A stretch of DNA of 64,000 bases, taken from assembly GCF_013167895.1 (NCBI RefSeq), contig NZ_BLWC01000001.1:2294001-2358000 (forward strand), written 5' to 3'. Made by a program: the position numbers and the translations under genes. This document shows, one piece after another, positions 1 to 9,441 of the stretch (position 1 is its first letter; the number at the start of each line of letters is the position of its first letter). This DNA is from Streptomyces fulvorobeus. Lineage in GTDB: Bacteria; Actinomycetota; Actinomycetes; Streptomycetales; Streptomycetaceae. The notes beneath the pieces were generated by a model. That model saw only the letters and a program-made list of their open reading frames with translations. It was not told the DNA's origin and did no database searches.

Positions 1-15
1 GACCTCACGAAGTAG
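1..15 (+). CDS. 3' end of a PTS EIIC gene (partial)
   Basis: The first five codons read D-L-T-K-stop. This matches the C-terminal E-D-L-T-K-A of the complete EIIC permease that follows, so the window probably opens on the last codons of a paralogous sugar PTS membrane component. In Streptomyces two GlcNAc-type EIIC genes lie side by side (nagE1, nagE2), which fits. Only 15 bases are visible, so the identification rests on position and the short tail alone. A strong stem-loop follows at 45-78. Confidence 0.45.
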   Translation, partial: DLTK

Positions 16-44
16 GCCGTTCCCGGCTCCCTTTCCGGCCGCAC

Positions 45-78
45 GGAGGCCCCCGGACCGCATGGTCCGGGGGCCTCC
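45..78 (+). terminator. Stem-loop terminator after the upstream EIIC gene
   Basis: A perfect 15-bp inverted repeat (45-59 with 64-78) encloses a 4-nt loop. It lies 30 bases after the stop codon at 13-15 and ahead of the nagE2 promoter region. There is no long T-run, as usual for Streptomyces terminators. Confidence 0.75.
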
Positions 79-161
79 TTCATGTCACCGAGGGTGCCGG
101 ACGCACTACTGGGAATCAGGGGGAATTCGCAGGTTCCTTATCTAACCTTCACCGTGCTAAA

Positions 162-177
162 ACTGGTCTACACCACT
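162..177. promoter_or_regulatory. DasR-responsive element (dre), copy 1
   Basis: The 16-mer ACTGGTCTACACCACT differs from the dre consensus ACTGGTCTAGACCACT at one position. It lies about 100 bases upstream of the nagE2 start. DasR is the GntR-family repressor of GlcNAc uptake genes in Streptomyces and is released by phosphorylated aminosugars. That regulation is inferred from the site, not shown. Confidence 0.85.
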
Positions 178-178
178 C

Positions 179-194
179 AGTGGTCCAGACCACG
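179..194. promoter_or_regulatory. DasR-responsive element (dre), copy 2
   Basis: The 16-mer AGTGGTCCAGACCACG begins one base after the first dre copy and keeps the TGGTC-N2-GACCA core. Two tandem sites suggest cooperative DasR binding over the nagE2 promoter. The second copy is a weaker match than the first. Confidence 0.75.
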
Positions 195-276
195 CGGCAC
201 CGACCCGCCGCGTTCCTTGAGTCGTCGCCCCCAAGAGTATCTGTCCATGGCGGCGCCTTGCCTATGGAGGAAGTTG

Positions 277-1581
277 ATGAGTACGGCCACCGCTTCGGCG
301 GCCCCCGCGAAGAAGCGGGGCTCCGGCCTGTTCCAGGGCCTGCAGAAGGTGGGACGCAGCCTTCAGCTGCCGATCGCCGTGCTGCCCGCGGCAGGGCTCC
401 TGCTCCGCCTCGGCCAGGCAGACGTCCAGGAGAAACTGCACCTCCCGGAAGGTGTCGCGAAGGTCTTCGCGGGCGCCGGTGGCGCCATCCTGGACAGCTC
501 GTTCGGGCTGCCGCTGCTCTTCTGCATCGGTGTGGCGATCGGCTTCGCGAAGAAGGCAGACGGCTCGACGGCGCTCGCGGCGGTGGTGGGTTTCCTGACC
601 TACTACGCGGTGATCCACCAGTTCCCGATCGAGGAGGGCCACGAGGGCGCCACCTACACCGGGACCGGCCTCGGCGGCGGTTTCTGGCAGAAGGGCACCG
701 AGGCGGCCACGACTGCGACCTTCCAGAACCCGGGCGTCCTCGGAGGCATCATTCTGGGCCTGCTGACCGCCGTTCTCTGGCAGCGCTTCCACCGCACCAG
801 GCTGGTCGACTGGCTGGGCTTCTTCAACGGACGCCGGCTCGTCCCGATCATCACGGCCGCCGTCGGCACCCTGCTCGGTGTGCTGGTCGTCCTGGGCTGG
901 GAGCCGATCGGCAACGTCATCACCAACTTCGGTGAGTGGATGACCGGCCTGGGTGCCACGGGTGCCGGCCTGTTCGGCCTGATCAACCGCGGTCTCATCC
1001 CGATCGGCATGCACCAGTTCGTGAACTCGGTCGCCTGGTTCCAGATCGGCGAGTTCACGACCCCCGCGGGTGACGTCGTCCACGGTGACCTTCCGCGCTT
1101 CTTCGCCGAAGACCCGAGCGCCGGTATGTTCATGACGGGTTTCTTCCCGATCATGATGTTCGGCCTTCCCGCTGCCGCTCTCGCCATTGCGCACACCGCT
1201 CGCCCCGAGCGCCGCAAGGCCGTGATGGGCATGATGATGTCGCTCGCGCTGACGTCGTTCGTCACGGGTGTGACGGAACCGATCGAGTTCTCGTTCATGT
1301 TCATCGCGCCGCTGCTGTACGCGATCCACGCGGTTCTCACGGCCATATCGATGGCCGTCACCTGGGCGCTGGGCATCCACATGGGCTTCAGCTTCTCGGC
1401 CGGTCTCACCGACGTCCTGATCAACTGGGGCATCTCGACCAAGCCGTGGCTGATGATCCCGGTGGGCCTGGTCTTCGGCGTGATCTACTACGTGGTCTTC
1501 CGCTTCGCCATCACCAAGTTCAACCTGACCACCCCGGGCCGCGAGCCCGAGGAAGAGGTCGAGGACCTGACCAAGGCGTAA
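277..1581 (+). CDS. nagE2: PTS transporter EIIC, N-acetylglucosamine type
   Basis: 434-aa integral membrane permease of the glucose/GlcNAc PTS family (EIIC domain only). It moves the sugar across the membrane while a separate EIIB phosphorylates it; no EIIB is present in the window. The N-terminal part has the family pattern LQKVGRSLQLPIAVLPAAG, followed by multiple hydrophobic segments and the substrate-loop region GVTEPIEFSFMFIAPLLY near residue 330. The ATG at 277 is chosen because GGAGGA sits 5-10 bases upstream; an in-frame opening back to 82 would run through the promoter and dre sites. Two dre operators and a terminator on each side make it a single-gene unit. The symbol is assigned by similarity to S. 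coelicolor nagE2, from family knowledge and gene order. Confidence 0.88.
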   Translation: MSTATASAAPAKKRGSGLFQGLQKVGRSLQLPIAVLPAAGLLLRLGQADVQEKLHLPEGVAKVFAGAGGAILDSSFGLPLLFCIGVAIGFAKKADGSTALAAVVGFLTYYAVIHQFPIEEGHEGATYTGTGLGGGFWQKGTEAATTATFQNPGVLGGIILGLLTAVLWQRFHRTRLVDWLGFFNGRRLVPIITAAVGTLLGVLVVLGWEPIGNVITNFGEWMTGLGATGAGLFGLINRGLIPIGMHQFVNSVAWFQIGEFTTPAGDVVHGDLPRFFAEDPSAGMFMTGFFPIMMFGLPAAALAIAHTARPERRKAVMGMMMSLALTSFVTGVTEPIEFSFMFIAPLLYAIHAVLTAISMAVTWALGIHMGFSFSAGLTDVLINWGISTKPWLMIPVGLVFGVIYYVVFRFAITKFNLTTPGREPEEEVEDLTKA

Positions 1582-1602
1582 GCCCTGGCCGGACCGGTAC
1601 AC

Positions 1603-1642
1603 CGAGGCCCCTCACCTTCCCGGCGGAAGGTGAGGGGCCTCG
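1603..1642 (+). terminator. Stem-loop between nagE2 and the MBL gene
   Basis: An 18-bp perfect inverted repeat (1603-1620 with 1625-1642) with a 4-nt loop starts 21 bases after the nagE2 stop. The neighbouring gene converges, so the same stem can end transcription from both sides. Confidence 0.8.
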
Positions 1643-1681
1643 TGCGTGGTGCGACCCGCCGACCCGCCCAAGGGCTGTCCC

Positions 1682-2434
1682 TCAGATCTCGTACACCGCG
1701 CCCGGGGCCGCCAGCTCCACCGGGCCGTCGTACGCCCGCCGGGCGTCGGCCACGTTGCGGGCGGCGTCCGTCCACGGCGGGATGTGCGTGAGGACCAGGC
1801 GCCCCGCTCCGGCGCGGGCGGCGTGCTCGCCCGCCTCGCGGCCGTTGAGGTGAAGGTCGGGGATGTCTTCCTTGCCGTCGACGAACGACGCCTCGCACAG
1901 GAACAGGTCCGCGCCGTAGGCGAGTTCGTCCAGGGCCTCGCAGGCCCCGGTGTCACCGGAGTACGTGAGGGTCCGGCCCCCGTGTTCGACACGGATGCCG
2001 AAGGTTTCGACCGGATGGCACAGCTGCTCCGTACGCACCGAGAAGGGGCCCATCTCGAACGATCCCGACTTGAGCGTGTGGAAGTCGAAGACCTCGCTCA
2101 TCGCCCGGTCCGACGGAGTGTCGCCGTGGGCCGTGATCAGCCGCTGCTCCGTGCCTTCGGGGCCGTACACCGGGATGGGGACGGGGCGTCCACCGTCGTG
2201 GCGGTAGTAGCGCACCACGAAGTAGGCGCACATGTCGATGCAGTGATCGGCGTGGAGGTGGCTGAGGAAGATCGCGTCGAGGTCGTAGAGACCGACGTGG
2301 CGCTGCAGCTCGCCGAGGGCGCCGTTGCCCATGTCGAGAAGCAGCCGGAAGCCGTCGGCCTCTACCAGGTAGCTCGAGCAAGCCGAACCCGCTGACGGGA
2401 ACGAGCCGGAGCAGCCGACGACGGTGAGCTTCAT
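1682..2434 (-). CDS. MBL-fold metallo-hydrolase
   Basis: 250-aa cytoplasmic protein of the metallo-beta-lactamase fold, closest in style to the RNase Z/ElaC-like group. The metal motif H59-x-H61-x-D63-H64 (HLHADH) is intact, a second ligand histidine is likely in the LCHPVETF segment, and an Asp in YSGDTGACEAL follows as in RNase Z-like hydrolases. The start is the ATG at 2434 with GGAGG about 10 bases upstream. An open frame continues further upstream but without a convincing ribosome site. The substrate is unknown; tRNA 3' processing or cyclic-nucleotide hydrolysis are possible for this group, and I cannot choose between them. It is transcribed toward nagE2 and ends near the shared terminator. 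Confidence 0.82.
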   Translation of the reverse strand: MKLTVVGCSGSFPSAGSACSSYLVEADGFRLLLDMGNGALGELQRHVGLYDLDAIFLSHLHADHCIDMCAYFVVRYYRHDGGRPVPIPVYGPEGTEQRLITAHGDTPSDRAMSEVFDFHTLKSGSFEMGPFSVRTEQLCHPVETFGIRVEHGGRTLTYSGDTGACEALDELAYGADLFLCEASFVDGKEDIPDLHLNGREAGEHAARAGAGRLVLTHIPPWTDAARNVADARRAYDGPVELAAPGAVYEI

Positions 2435-2627
2435 GGAGCGTGAACCTCCGATACGTGGGAACGGGGAGGGTTCGTGCGGTTCCTGAGCGGTGCGGTGAGC
2501 GGTGCGTGGAACGGTTCGTCGAGCGTAAGGCGCGAAACACCTGGTCGCTCCTCCGCGGCCTGCCGTTGTGGGGGAACTCACCTGCTCTGTCACCGGTTCG
2601 ATGGAAGGCGCCGGTACGGTCGTCCGT

Positions 2628-3089
2628 ATGAACTCGTCCTGGTGGGTGGCGCTGGCCGCGGTCGTACTGCTCGCTCTGGTGGCGGCGGTGGTGCAGGGCC
2701 GGGTACGCGGCGGCCGGGGCCGTCCGGGTGGGCGGGCCCGGCCGCCGGGCCGGCCGGCGGGGCCGCGGCGCGGGACCGGGCAGCGGCCTCGGCCGGGTGA
2801 GATCTGGTGGGCCGAGGTGCCGTACGAGGACGGGCCGGGGTCGAAGGACCGGCCGTGTCTCGTGCTGTCGGTACGGCGTGGCACGGCCGTCGTCGCGAAG
2901 ATCACCAGCAAACACCATGCGGAGCGGCCCGGGGTGATCGCGCTGCCGCAGGGGACGGTGGGCGACGCGCAGGGGCGGCCGAGCTATCTGGAGCCGGACG
3001 AGACGCGGAAGGTGGCGGTGCGCGGGTTCCGGCGGAAGGTGGGCGTGGTGGACCCGGTGGTGTGGGCACGGGTGCGGGCGTCGGGGTGA
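2628..3089 (+). CDS. PemK/MazF-like protein with N-terminal membrane anchor
   Basis: 153 aa. Residues 4-22 form a hydrophobic helix, followed by an Arg/Gly/Pro-rich linker to about residue 53, then a PemK/MazF-fold domain beginning PRPGEIWWAEVPYEDG and containing the KDRPCLVLSV strand typical of the family. MazF-type proteins are usually free cytoplasmic endoribonucleases paired with an antitoxin. Here there is no antitoxin ORF next door and the protein looks tethered to the membrane, so toxin activity should not be assumed. The ATG at 2628 lacks a strong Shine-Dalgarno; an upstream in-frame ATG at 2601 is possible. It converges on cysM across the stem-loop at 3105-3136. Confidence 0.75.
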   Translation: MNSSWWVALAAVVLLALVAAVVQGRVRGGRGRPGGRARPPGRPAGPRRGTGQRPRPGEIWWAEVPYEDGPGSKDRPCLVLSVRRGTAVVAKITSKHHAERPGVIALPQGTVGDAQGRPSYLEPDETRKVAVRGFRRKVGVVDPVVWARVRASG

Positions 3090-3104
3090 CGGGGCCGGCG
3101 GAGT

Positions 3105-3136
3105 GCCGGACGGGCTGGCGGGTCAGCCCGTCCGGC
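3105..3136. terminator. Bidirectional stem-loop between the PemK-like gene and cysM
   Basis: A 13-bp perfect stem (3105-3117 with 3124-3136) with a 6-nt loop sits in the 83-base gap between two convergent genes. Confidence 0.75.
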
Positions 3137-3172
3137 GATTCGCGGACGGCAGGGGGCGGGGCCCGGTCCGTG

Positions 3173-4401
<1,229 letters not shown>

Positions 4402-4499
4402 GGCGTGGGCTCCTGTCGGAAGCGGAGAAGTGGCGTGGGACGCGCGTTTCTGCCCCCGCGCAGGGGGTGGGGCGGGTGGGTGGCGCTCCGGTCCGCGGC

Positions 4500-4628
4500 T
4501 CAGACGGTGCGGCTCGCGGGCAGGCCGCAGCCGGGACAGATCGCGCTGGACAGCCTGCACAGGTCGACGTGCAGCCGCGCGACGAGCAGCATGCCCGGCG
4601 TCTTGTCGCTCACGTCATGGATAACCAT
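4500..4628 (-). CDS. Cysteine-containing leader peptide upstream of cysO
   Basis: A 42-codon ORF ends 98 bases before cysO on the same strand. Its C-terminal half reads ARLHVDLCRLSSAICPGCG, with three Cys. Short actinobacterial ORFs with the pattern R-H/LHVDL-x-R-x-x-S-A-x-C commonly precede sulfur-assimilation genes and are annotated as putative leader peptides. I infer a cysteine-responsive attenuator: ribosomes stalling at the Cys codons would change expression of cysO-cysM. The initiation site is uncertain; an internal ATG at 4592 would give 30 residues. No strong Shine-Dalgarno is visible for either. Confidence 0.6.
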   Translation of the reverse strand: MVIHDVSDKTPGMLLVARLHVDLCRLSSAICPGCGLPASRTV

Positions 4629-4791
4629 GCGGTCATCGTATCGATTCCCACCCCGAAAACCCGAGTGTGATCCCACATGATGGATGGTATGCGTTCACAC
4701 GATGGACAAGAGGCATGGAACGGCTTCCTGACTCCCGTTCCGCGTACGGGAGATGACTCTCCTGGGCGGGGTCCGGGAGTCAGGAGCGGGC

Positions 4792-5214
4792 TCAGTACGC
4801 CTCGACGACCTGGACGTCCTCTTCGGTGATCTCGCCGTCGACGATGCGGTACGAGCGGAACTGGAAGGGGCCCGCCTCGTCGGTGTCCGCGGTGGAGACG
4901 AGGACGTAGTGGGCCCCGGGCTCGTTGGCGTAGGTGAGGTCGGTGCGCGAGGGGTACGCCTCGGTCGCCGTGTGCGAGTGGTAGATGATCACGGGCTCCT
5001 CGTCGCGGTCGTCCATCTCGCGGTAGAGCTTCAGCAGGTCGCCCGAGTCGAACTCGTAGAAGGTGGGCGAGCGTGCGGCGTTGAGCATGGGGATGAAGCG
5101 CTCGGCGCGGCCCGTTCCTGCCGGACCCGCGACCACGCCACACGCCTCGTCGGGGTGGTCCGCGCGGGAGTGCGCGACGATCTGGTCGTACAGCGCCTGG
5201 GTGATGGTCAGCAT
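4792..5214 (-). CDS. mec: Mec, JAMM-type (M67) metallopeptidase
   Basis: 140-aa zinc peptidase of the Mov34/MPN family. The full JAMM signature is visible: E23 in PDEACG, then H79-x-H81-x7-S89-x2-D92 in YHSHTATEAYPSRTD. In M. tuberculosis the homologue releases cysteine from the CysO-cysteine adduct made by CysM. In this operon it may also trim the Met-Arg tail of CysO. It lies upstream of the leader peptide, cysO and cysM on the same strand, with about 160 bases before the leader, so the group may have two transcription starts. Confidence 0.9.
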   Translation of the reverse strand: MLTITQALYDQIVAHSRADHPDEACGVVAGPAGTGRAERFIPMLNAARSPTFYEFDSGDLLKLYREMDDRDEEPVIIYHSHTATEAYPSRTDLTYANEPGAHYVLVSTADTDEAGPFQFRSYRIVDGEITEEDVQVVEAY

Positions 5215-5234
5215 GGCGCCCAGGATATGCGTGC

Positions 5235-5271
5235 GGGCCCGTCCGTACCGGGGAGTGGTACGGACGGGCCC
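5235..5271 (-). terminator. Stem-loop after the amino-acid permease gene
   Basis: A 15-bp perfect inverted repeat (5235-5249 with 5257-5271) with a 7-nt loop lies between the permease stop and the mec start. It separates the permease transcript from the cysteine operon. Confidence 0.78.
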
Positions 5272-5328
5272 ACATGGTGGACACGGCCGTTGGGGCGGCC
5301 GGGCGTCCGGGGTGGCCTTCGAGCGGGG

Positions 5329-6759
5329 TCAGCGCTTGACGAAGGCGGTGTTCTCGGGGTTGCGGGCCTTGAGCACCAGGTAGGAGACGCCCAGGAGCAG
5401 GGCCCAGAGCGGGGCGCAGTACAGCGAGATCCTGGCGTCCTCGTCCACGGCCATCATCACGATGACGAGACCGATGAAGGCCAGCGCGAACCAGCTGGTG
5501 AAGGGGGCACCCGGGGCCCGGAAGCTGGACTGCGGCAGCTCGCCGCGGTCTGCCCTGGCGCGGTAGCGGAGCTGGGAGACCAGGATCATGATCCAGGCCC
5601 ACATGCCGGAGATGGTCGCGAAGGAGACGACGTAGTTGAACGCCTCGCCCGGCCACTGGTAGTTGATCCAGACGCCGACGAGCATCAGCGCGGCGGAGAA
5701 GGTGGTGCCCACCAGCGGGAGGCCGTTCTTCGTCAGCCTGGTGAAGGACTTGGGACCCTGGCCGTTGAGCGCGAGGTCGCGGAGCATGCGGCCGGTGGAG
5801 TACATGCCGGAGTTGCAGGAGGAGAGCGCCGCGGTGAGGACGACGAAGTTGACGATGGCGGCGCCGACGCCGAGGCCCATCTGCTCGAAGGCGGCGACGA
5901 ACGGGGAGACACCCGGCTTGAACGAGCTCCACGGCACCACGGAGAGGATCATGATCAGCGCGCCGACGTAGAAGACGGCGATGCGCCAGGGCACGGTGTT
6001 GATGGCCTTGGGCAGGACGGTCTGGGGGTCCTTGGACTCGCCCGCGGTGACGCCGACGAGCTCGACGGCGAGGAAGGCGAACATGACGATCTGGAGGGTC
6101 ATCAGGGTGCCGCCGATGCCCTCGGGGAAGAATCCGCCGTCGTTCCAGAGGTTGGCGACGGTCGCGGTGTCCCCGGCGTCGGAGAAGCCGAGCGTGAGGA
6201 CGCCGGCGCAGATCAGGATCATGCCGATGATCGCGGTGACCTTGACCATCGAGAACCAGAACTCGAGCTCACCGAAGAGCTTCACGGAGATCAGGTTGGC
6301 GCCGTACAGAATGACGGTGAAGACGAGCGCGGACAGCCACTGGGGAATGTCCCACCAGTACGTCATGTAGGTGGCGGCCGCGGTGACCTCGGTGATGCCG
6401 GTGACGACCCAGAACAGCCAGTACGTCCAGCCGGTCACGAATCCGAAGAACGGGCCGATGAACTCGCGGGCGTACTCCGCGAAGGAACCCGACACCGGCC
6501 GGTACATGAGGAGTTCGCCCAGGGACCGCATGATGAAGAAGATCACCAGGCCGGCGATGGCGTAGGCCAGGATGAGGCTGGGCCCCGCCCGGTCGATCGC
6601 CTTGCCCGCGCCCAGGAAGAGCCCCGTGCCGATGGCTCCGCCGATGGCGATCATCTGGATCTGCCGGGCTCCCAGTCCGCGCTGGTAACCCTCGCCCGCT
6701 GCTTCGGCACGCGCGGGCTCCTGCTCCGCGTGCCCCTTGTCGACCTGCGCCGATGTCAT
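5329..6759 (-). CDS. Amino-acid permease (APC family)
   Basis: 476-aa secondary transporter of the amino acid-polyamine-organocation superfamily, AAT/GABA permease branch. The N-terminal signature RGLGARQIQMIAIGGAIGTGLF is complete and about 12 membrane helices follow. Substrate cannot be read from sequence; relatives carry GABA, asparagine, proline or aromatic amino acids. The ATG at 6759 gives a normal family length, with AAAGG about 11 bases upstream. It is monocistronic, with a long promoter region on one side and a strong terminator on the other. Confidence 0.87.
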   Translation of the reverse strand: MTSAQVDKGHAEQEPARAEAAGEGYQRGLGARQIQMIAIGGAIGTGLFLGAGKAIDRAGPSLILAYAIAGLVIFFIMRSLGELLMYRPVSGSFAEYAREFIGPFFGFVTGWTYWLFWVVTGITEVTAAATYMTYWWDIPQWLSALVFTVILYGANLISVKLFGELEFWFSMVKVTAIIGMILICAGVLTLGFSDAGDTATVANLWNDGGFFPEGIGGTLMTLQIVMFAFLAVELVGVTAGESKDPQTVLPKAINTVPWRIAVFYVGALIMILSVVPWSSFKPGVSPFVAAFEQMGLGVGAAIVNFVVLTAALSSCNSGMYSTGRMLRDLALNGQGPKSFTRLTKNGLPLVGTTFSAALMLVGVWINYQWPGEAFNYVVSFATISGMWAWIMILVSQLRYRARADRGELPQSSFRAPGAPFTSWFALAFIGLVIVMMAVDEDARISLYCAPLWALLLGVSYLVLKARNPENTAFVKR

Positions 6760-7076
6760 GGGTGGTGCGCCTTTCTCCACGCCGATCCGCGCCTTCTCAG
6801 GCTGCGGATCAGGTCCTGATCCCCCGGATATGGATGGAGTGCCTCCGGCGTTCGGCCGGTCCGCAGCGACCACGGGGACAGGGGTGACGTCCCCGGGCGG
6901 TCGTGAAGATTTATCACGTATGCCCCAGGGACCTGGAGTCATTGTGTGGCGCACACCACAGGAAAAAGCGGACAAGCGTTTCCCGGGGCGGCAAAAAAGG
7001 CCATACAGGTGACGCGATCGTTATTCGGATTTGAGCGTCCGTTGAGCGAACACCGAGGGCGCTGGTCGCGACCCGC
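6760..7076. other. Intergenic region upstream of the permease
   Basis: No gene found. Two short inverted repeats stand out: 6902-6906 with 6914-6918 (CGTGA/TCACG) and 6944-6948 with 6952-6956 (GTGTG/CACAC). Either could be an operator for the permease promoter. The DUF2017 gene ends at 7077 and points into this region. No convincing promoter hexamers identified. Confidence 0.4.
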
Positions 7077-7661
7077 TTACGGCATCAGGGTCTCGACCAG
7101 CGTCTCCTGGAGGGCGCCGAGCCAGAGGTAGGCCATCACCATGGGCTTGCGCGGGTCACTGTCCGGGAGGCGGTAGAGCGAGCTCTCGTCGGCGCCGTCC
7201 TCGTCGGAGACCTCCAGACGGGTGCCGATGGTGAGCCGCAGGTCGTTGAGCGAGCCGAGCCACTGGCGGCACTCCTCGGAGGTGAGCCTGAGCACGGCGC
7301 CGCCTCCGCCCGCGGGCGAGAGCGAGTCGAGCGTCCTGACGACGGCGAGGGCGTCGTCGCGCTTGCGGGTGCGCAGGTCGTTCTCGGTGAAACGGCGGAA
7401 TTCGGCGGACGCCTCGCGCAGCTCCTTGTCCTGGTCGCCGTACGCCTCGGGGAAGAGCCGGGCCAGGGCGGGGTCGGACGGGGGTTCGCTGGGGCCTTCG
7501 GAGAAGAGCGCGGCGAGGGGGTCCTCGCCCTCGGCGGGTTCGTCACCCGGGCCGATCAGTTCCAGCAGCTGGACGGCGAGGGAGCGCAGGATGGCGGTCT
7601 CGACCTCGTCGAGCGCGACGGCCGCGCCGCCGCCGGGGGTGGCCTCGAAATGGCCGGCCAT
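7077..7661 (-). CDS. DUF2017 family protein
   Basis: 194-aa acidic, helical cytoplasmic protein of the actinobacterial DUF2017 family, which is regularly encoded directly after clpS, as here. No catalytic motif, signal or membrane segment is visible. Residues 41-75 form a Pro/Glu/Ser-rich loop. The ATG at 7661 lies 52 bases after the clpS stop on the same strand, so the two are probably one transcript. Conserved pairing suggests a role around ClpS or ClpP proteolysis, but that is inference only. Confidence 0.82.
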   Translation of the reverse strand: MAGHFEATPGGGAAVALDEVETAILRSLAVQLLELIGPGDEPAEGEDPLAALFSEGPSEPPSDPALARLFPEAYGDQDKELREASAEFRRFTENDLRTRKRDDALAVVRTLDSLSPAGGGGAVLRLTSEECRQWLGSLNDLRLTIGTRLEVSDEDGADESSLYRLPDSDPRKPMVMAYLWLGALQETLVETLMP

Positions 7662-7713
7662 GGATTCTCCGATGGTGGGGCGGACGGAAGGGCGGGGCGG
7701 GGCGGCGAAGCGG

Positions 7714-8022
7714 CTAGTTGCGGTCCTGGGTCAGCGTCGCCCAGAGACCGTAGCCGTGCATGGCCTGGACATCGCGTTCCATCTCCTCGCGGCTTCCGCT
7801 GGAGACGACGGCGCGGCCCTTCAGGTGGACGTCCAGCATGAGCTTGTGGGCCTTGTCCTTGGAGTAGCCGAAGTACGCCTGGAAGACATAGGTCACGTAG
7901 CTCATGAGGTTGACCGGGTCGTTGTGGACCAGCGTCACCCAGGGGACGTCGGGCTCGGGGACGACGGAGGTCTCCTCGGCCGATTCAGGACGTTCGATCT
8001 CTACGGGGGCAGCAACGCTCAC
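7714..8022 (-). CDS. clpS: ClpS, adaptor for ATP-dependent Clp protease
   Basis: 102-aa adaptor that hands N-degron substrates to the Clp unfoldase. The core is complete: [21 protein letters not shown] contains the HNDPVN substrate-pocket motif, and [15 protein letters not shown] the conserved helix. The N-terminal 26 residues are a disordered Pro/Glu-rich extension. It is divergent from pncB across a 90-base region containing a palindrome, and cotranscribed with the DUF2017 gene. Confidence 0.92.
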   Translation of the reverse strand: MSVAAPVEIERPESAEETSVVPEPDVPWVTLVHNDPVNLMSYVTYVFQAYFGYSKDKAHKLMLDVHLKGRAVVSSGSREEMERDVQAMHGYGLWATLTQDRN

Positions 8023-8071
8023 CTACCCCATGCTGCCACCCGGGAGGGCTCATCGCACAAACGGACCCTAC

Positions 8072-8092
8072 ATCTCGTCACTTTGACGAAAT
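8072..8092. promoter_or_regulatory. Palindromic operator candidate in the clpS-pncB divergent region
   Basis: A 21-base imperfect palindrome has 9-base arms (8072-8080 and 8084-8092) matching at 8 of 9 positions, core GTCA-N3-TGAC. It lies just upstream of a plausible -10 hexamer TAGCAT at 8099-8104, only 8 bases before the pncB ATG, so pncB may have a very short or absent leader. A repressor of NAD salvage (NrtR or NdnR type) is possible but not shown. Confidence 0.5.
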
Positions 8093-8111
8093 AGGGGGTA
8101 GCATCCGTGTC

Positions 8112-9440
8112 ATGAACTCAGCGGACCTTGGGCGACGGGTCGGCGTGCCGTCGACCGCTCTCTTCACCGACCAGTACGAGCTCACCATGGTGCAGGCGGC
8201 CCTGAAGGCCGGCACCGCCGACCGGTACTCGGTGTTCGAGGCATTCACCCGGCGGCTGCCCGAGGGGCGCCGCTACGGAGTGGTCGGAGGCACCGGCCGG
8301 GTGCTCGACGCGGTGGAGAACTTCCACTTCGACGACGAGATGCTGGCCTTCCTCCGGGACCGGGACGTCGTCGACGCGCCGACCCTCCAATGGCTGGCCG
8401 ACTACCGCTTCAGCGGTGACATCTGGGGCTACCCGGAGGGCGAGGTGTACTTCCCCGGCTCGCCGATCCTGCGGGTCGAGGGTTCCTTCGCCGAGTGCGT
8501 GCTGCTGGAGACCGTGATCCTCTCCATCCTCAACCACGACTCGGCGATCGCCGCAGCCGCCTCCCGGATGTCGGCCGCGGCCGGTGGCCGGGGGCTCATC
8601 GAGATGGGCGCCCGGCGCACGCACGAGCTGTCCGCCGTGGCGTCGGCCCGTGCCGCGTACGTCGGCGGCTTCGACACCACCTCCGACCTGGCCGCGGGGT
8701 TCCGGTACGGCATTCCGACCGTCGGTACCAGCGCCCACGCCTTCACCCTGCTCCACGACACCGAGCGGGACGCCTTCCAGGCGCAGGTGGACTCGCTCGG
8801 CCGGAACACGACGCTGCTGGTCGACACGTACGACGTGACCGAGGCGGTCCGTACGGCGGTGGAGATCGCCGGTACGGAGCTCGGGGCCGTACGGATCGAC
8901 TCCGGGGACCTGCTCCTGGTCGCGCACCGGGTGCGCCAGCAACTGGACGAGCTGGGCGCCACCGGAACCAGGATCGTGGTCACGTCCGACCTGGACGAGT
9001 ACGCCATCGCCTCGCTCGCGGCGGCTCCGGTCGACGCGTACGGGGTGGGGACGCAGCTGGTGACGGGCAGCGGCCACCCCACCTGTTCGATGGTCTACAA
9101 GCTGGTCGCCCGCGCCGGGTCCGCCGACCCGGCCGAGGAGCTGCGTCCGGTCGCCAAGAAGTCGCTGGGCGCCAAGTCCTCGGTGGGTGGCCGCAAGTGG
9201 GCGGCGCGCCGGCTGGACGAGCACGGGGTGGCGGAGGCCGAGGTGGTCGGGACCGGGCCGGTCCCGGCGGAGCTGGCCGACCGGCAGCTGCAGGTGGAGC
9301 TGGTGCGGGGCGGCGAGGTCGTGGCCCGGGAGCCGCTGGAGGCCGCCCGCACCCGGCACCTCGCCGCCCGCGGGGGGCTGCCGATGTCGGCGAGCCAGCT
9401 GTCCCGCGGCGAGCCGGTGATTCCGACCGAGCGCGTCTGA
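8112..9440 (+). CDS. pncB: Nicotinate phosphoribosyltransferase
   Basis: 442-aa enzyme that converts nicotinate and PRPP to nicotinate mononucleotide in NAD salvage. The N-terminal TALFTDQYELTMVQAALKAG and the phosphate-binding region VRIDSGDLLLVAHRVR are characteristic of the family, and the length is normal. It is followed, after a stem-loop, by the nicotinamidase gene that makes its substrate. The ATG at 8112 has only a distant GGGGG upstream, consistent with weak or leaderless initiation. The nearby palindrome may couple expression to NAD status. Confidence 0.93.
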   Translation: MNSADLGRRVGVPSTALFTDQYELTMVQAALKAGTADRYSVFEAFTRRLPEGRRYGVVGGTGRVLDAVENFHFDDEMLAFLRDRDVVDAPTLQWLADYRFSGDIWGYPEGEVYFPGSPILRVEGSFAECVLLETVILSILNHDSAIAAAASRMSAAAGGRGLIEMGARRTHELSAVASARAAYVGGFDTTSDLAAGFRYGIPTVGTSAHAFTLLHDTERDAFQAQVDSLGRNTTLLVDTYDVTEAVRTAVEIAGTELGAVRIDSGDLLLVAHRVRQQLDELGATGTRIVVTSDLDEYAIASLAAAPVDAYGVGTQLVTGSGHPTCSMVYKLVARAGSADPAEELRPVAKKSLGAKSSVGGRKWAARRLDEHGVAEAEVVGTGPVPAELADRQLQVELVRGGEVVAREPLEAARTRHLAARGGLPMSASQLSRGEPVIPTERV

Positions 9441-9441
9441 G

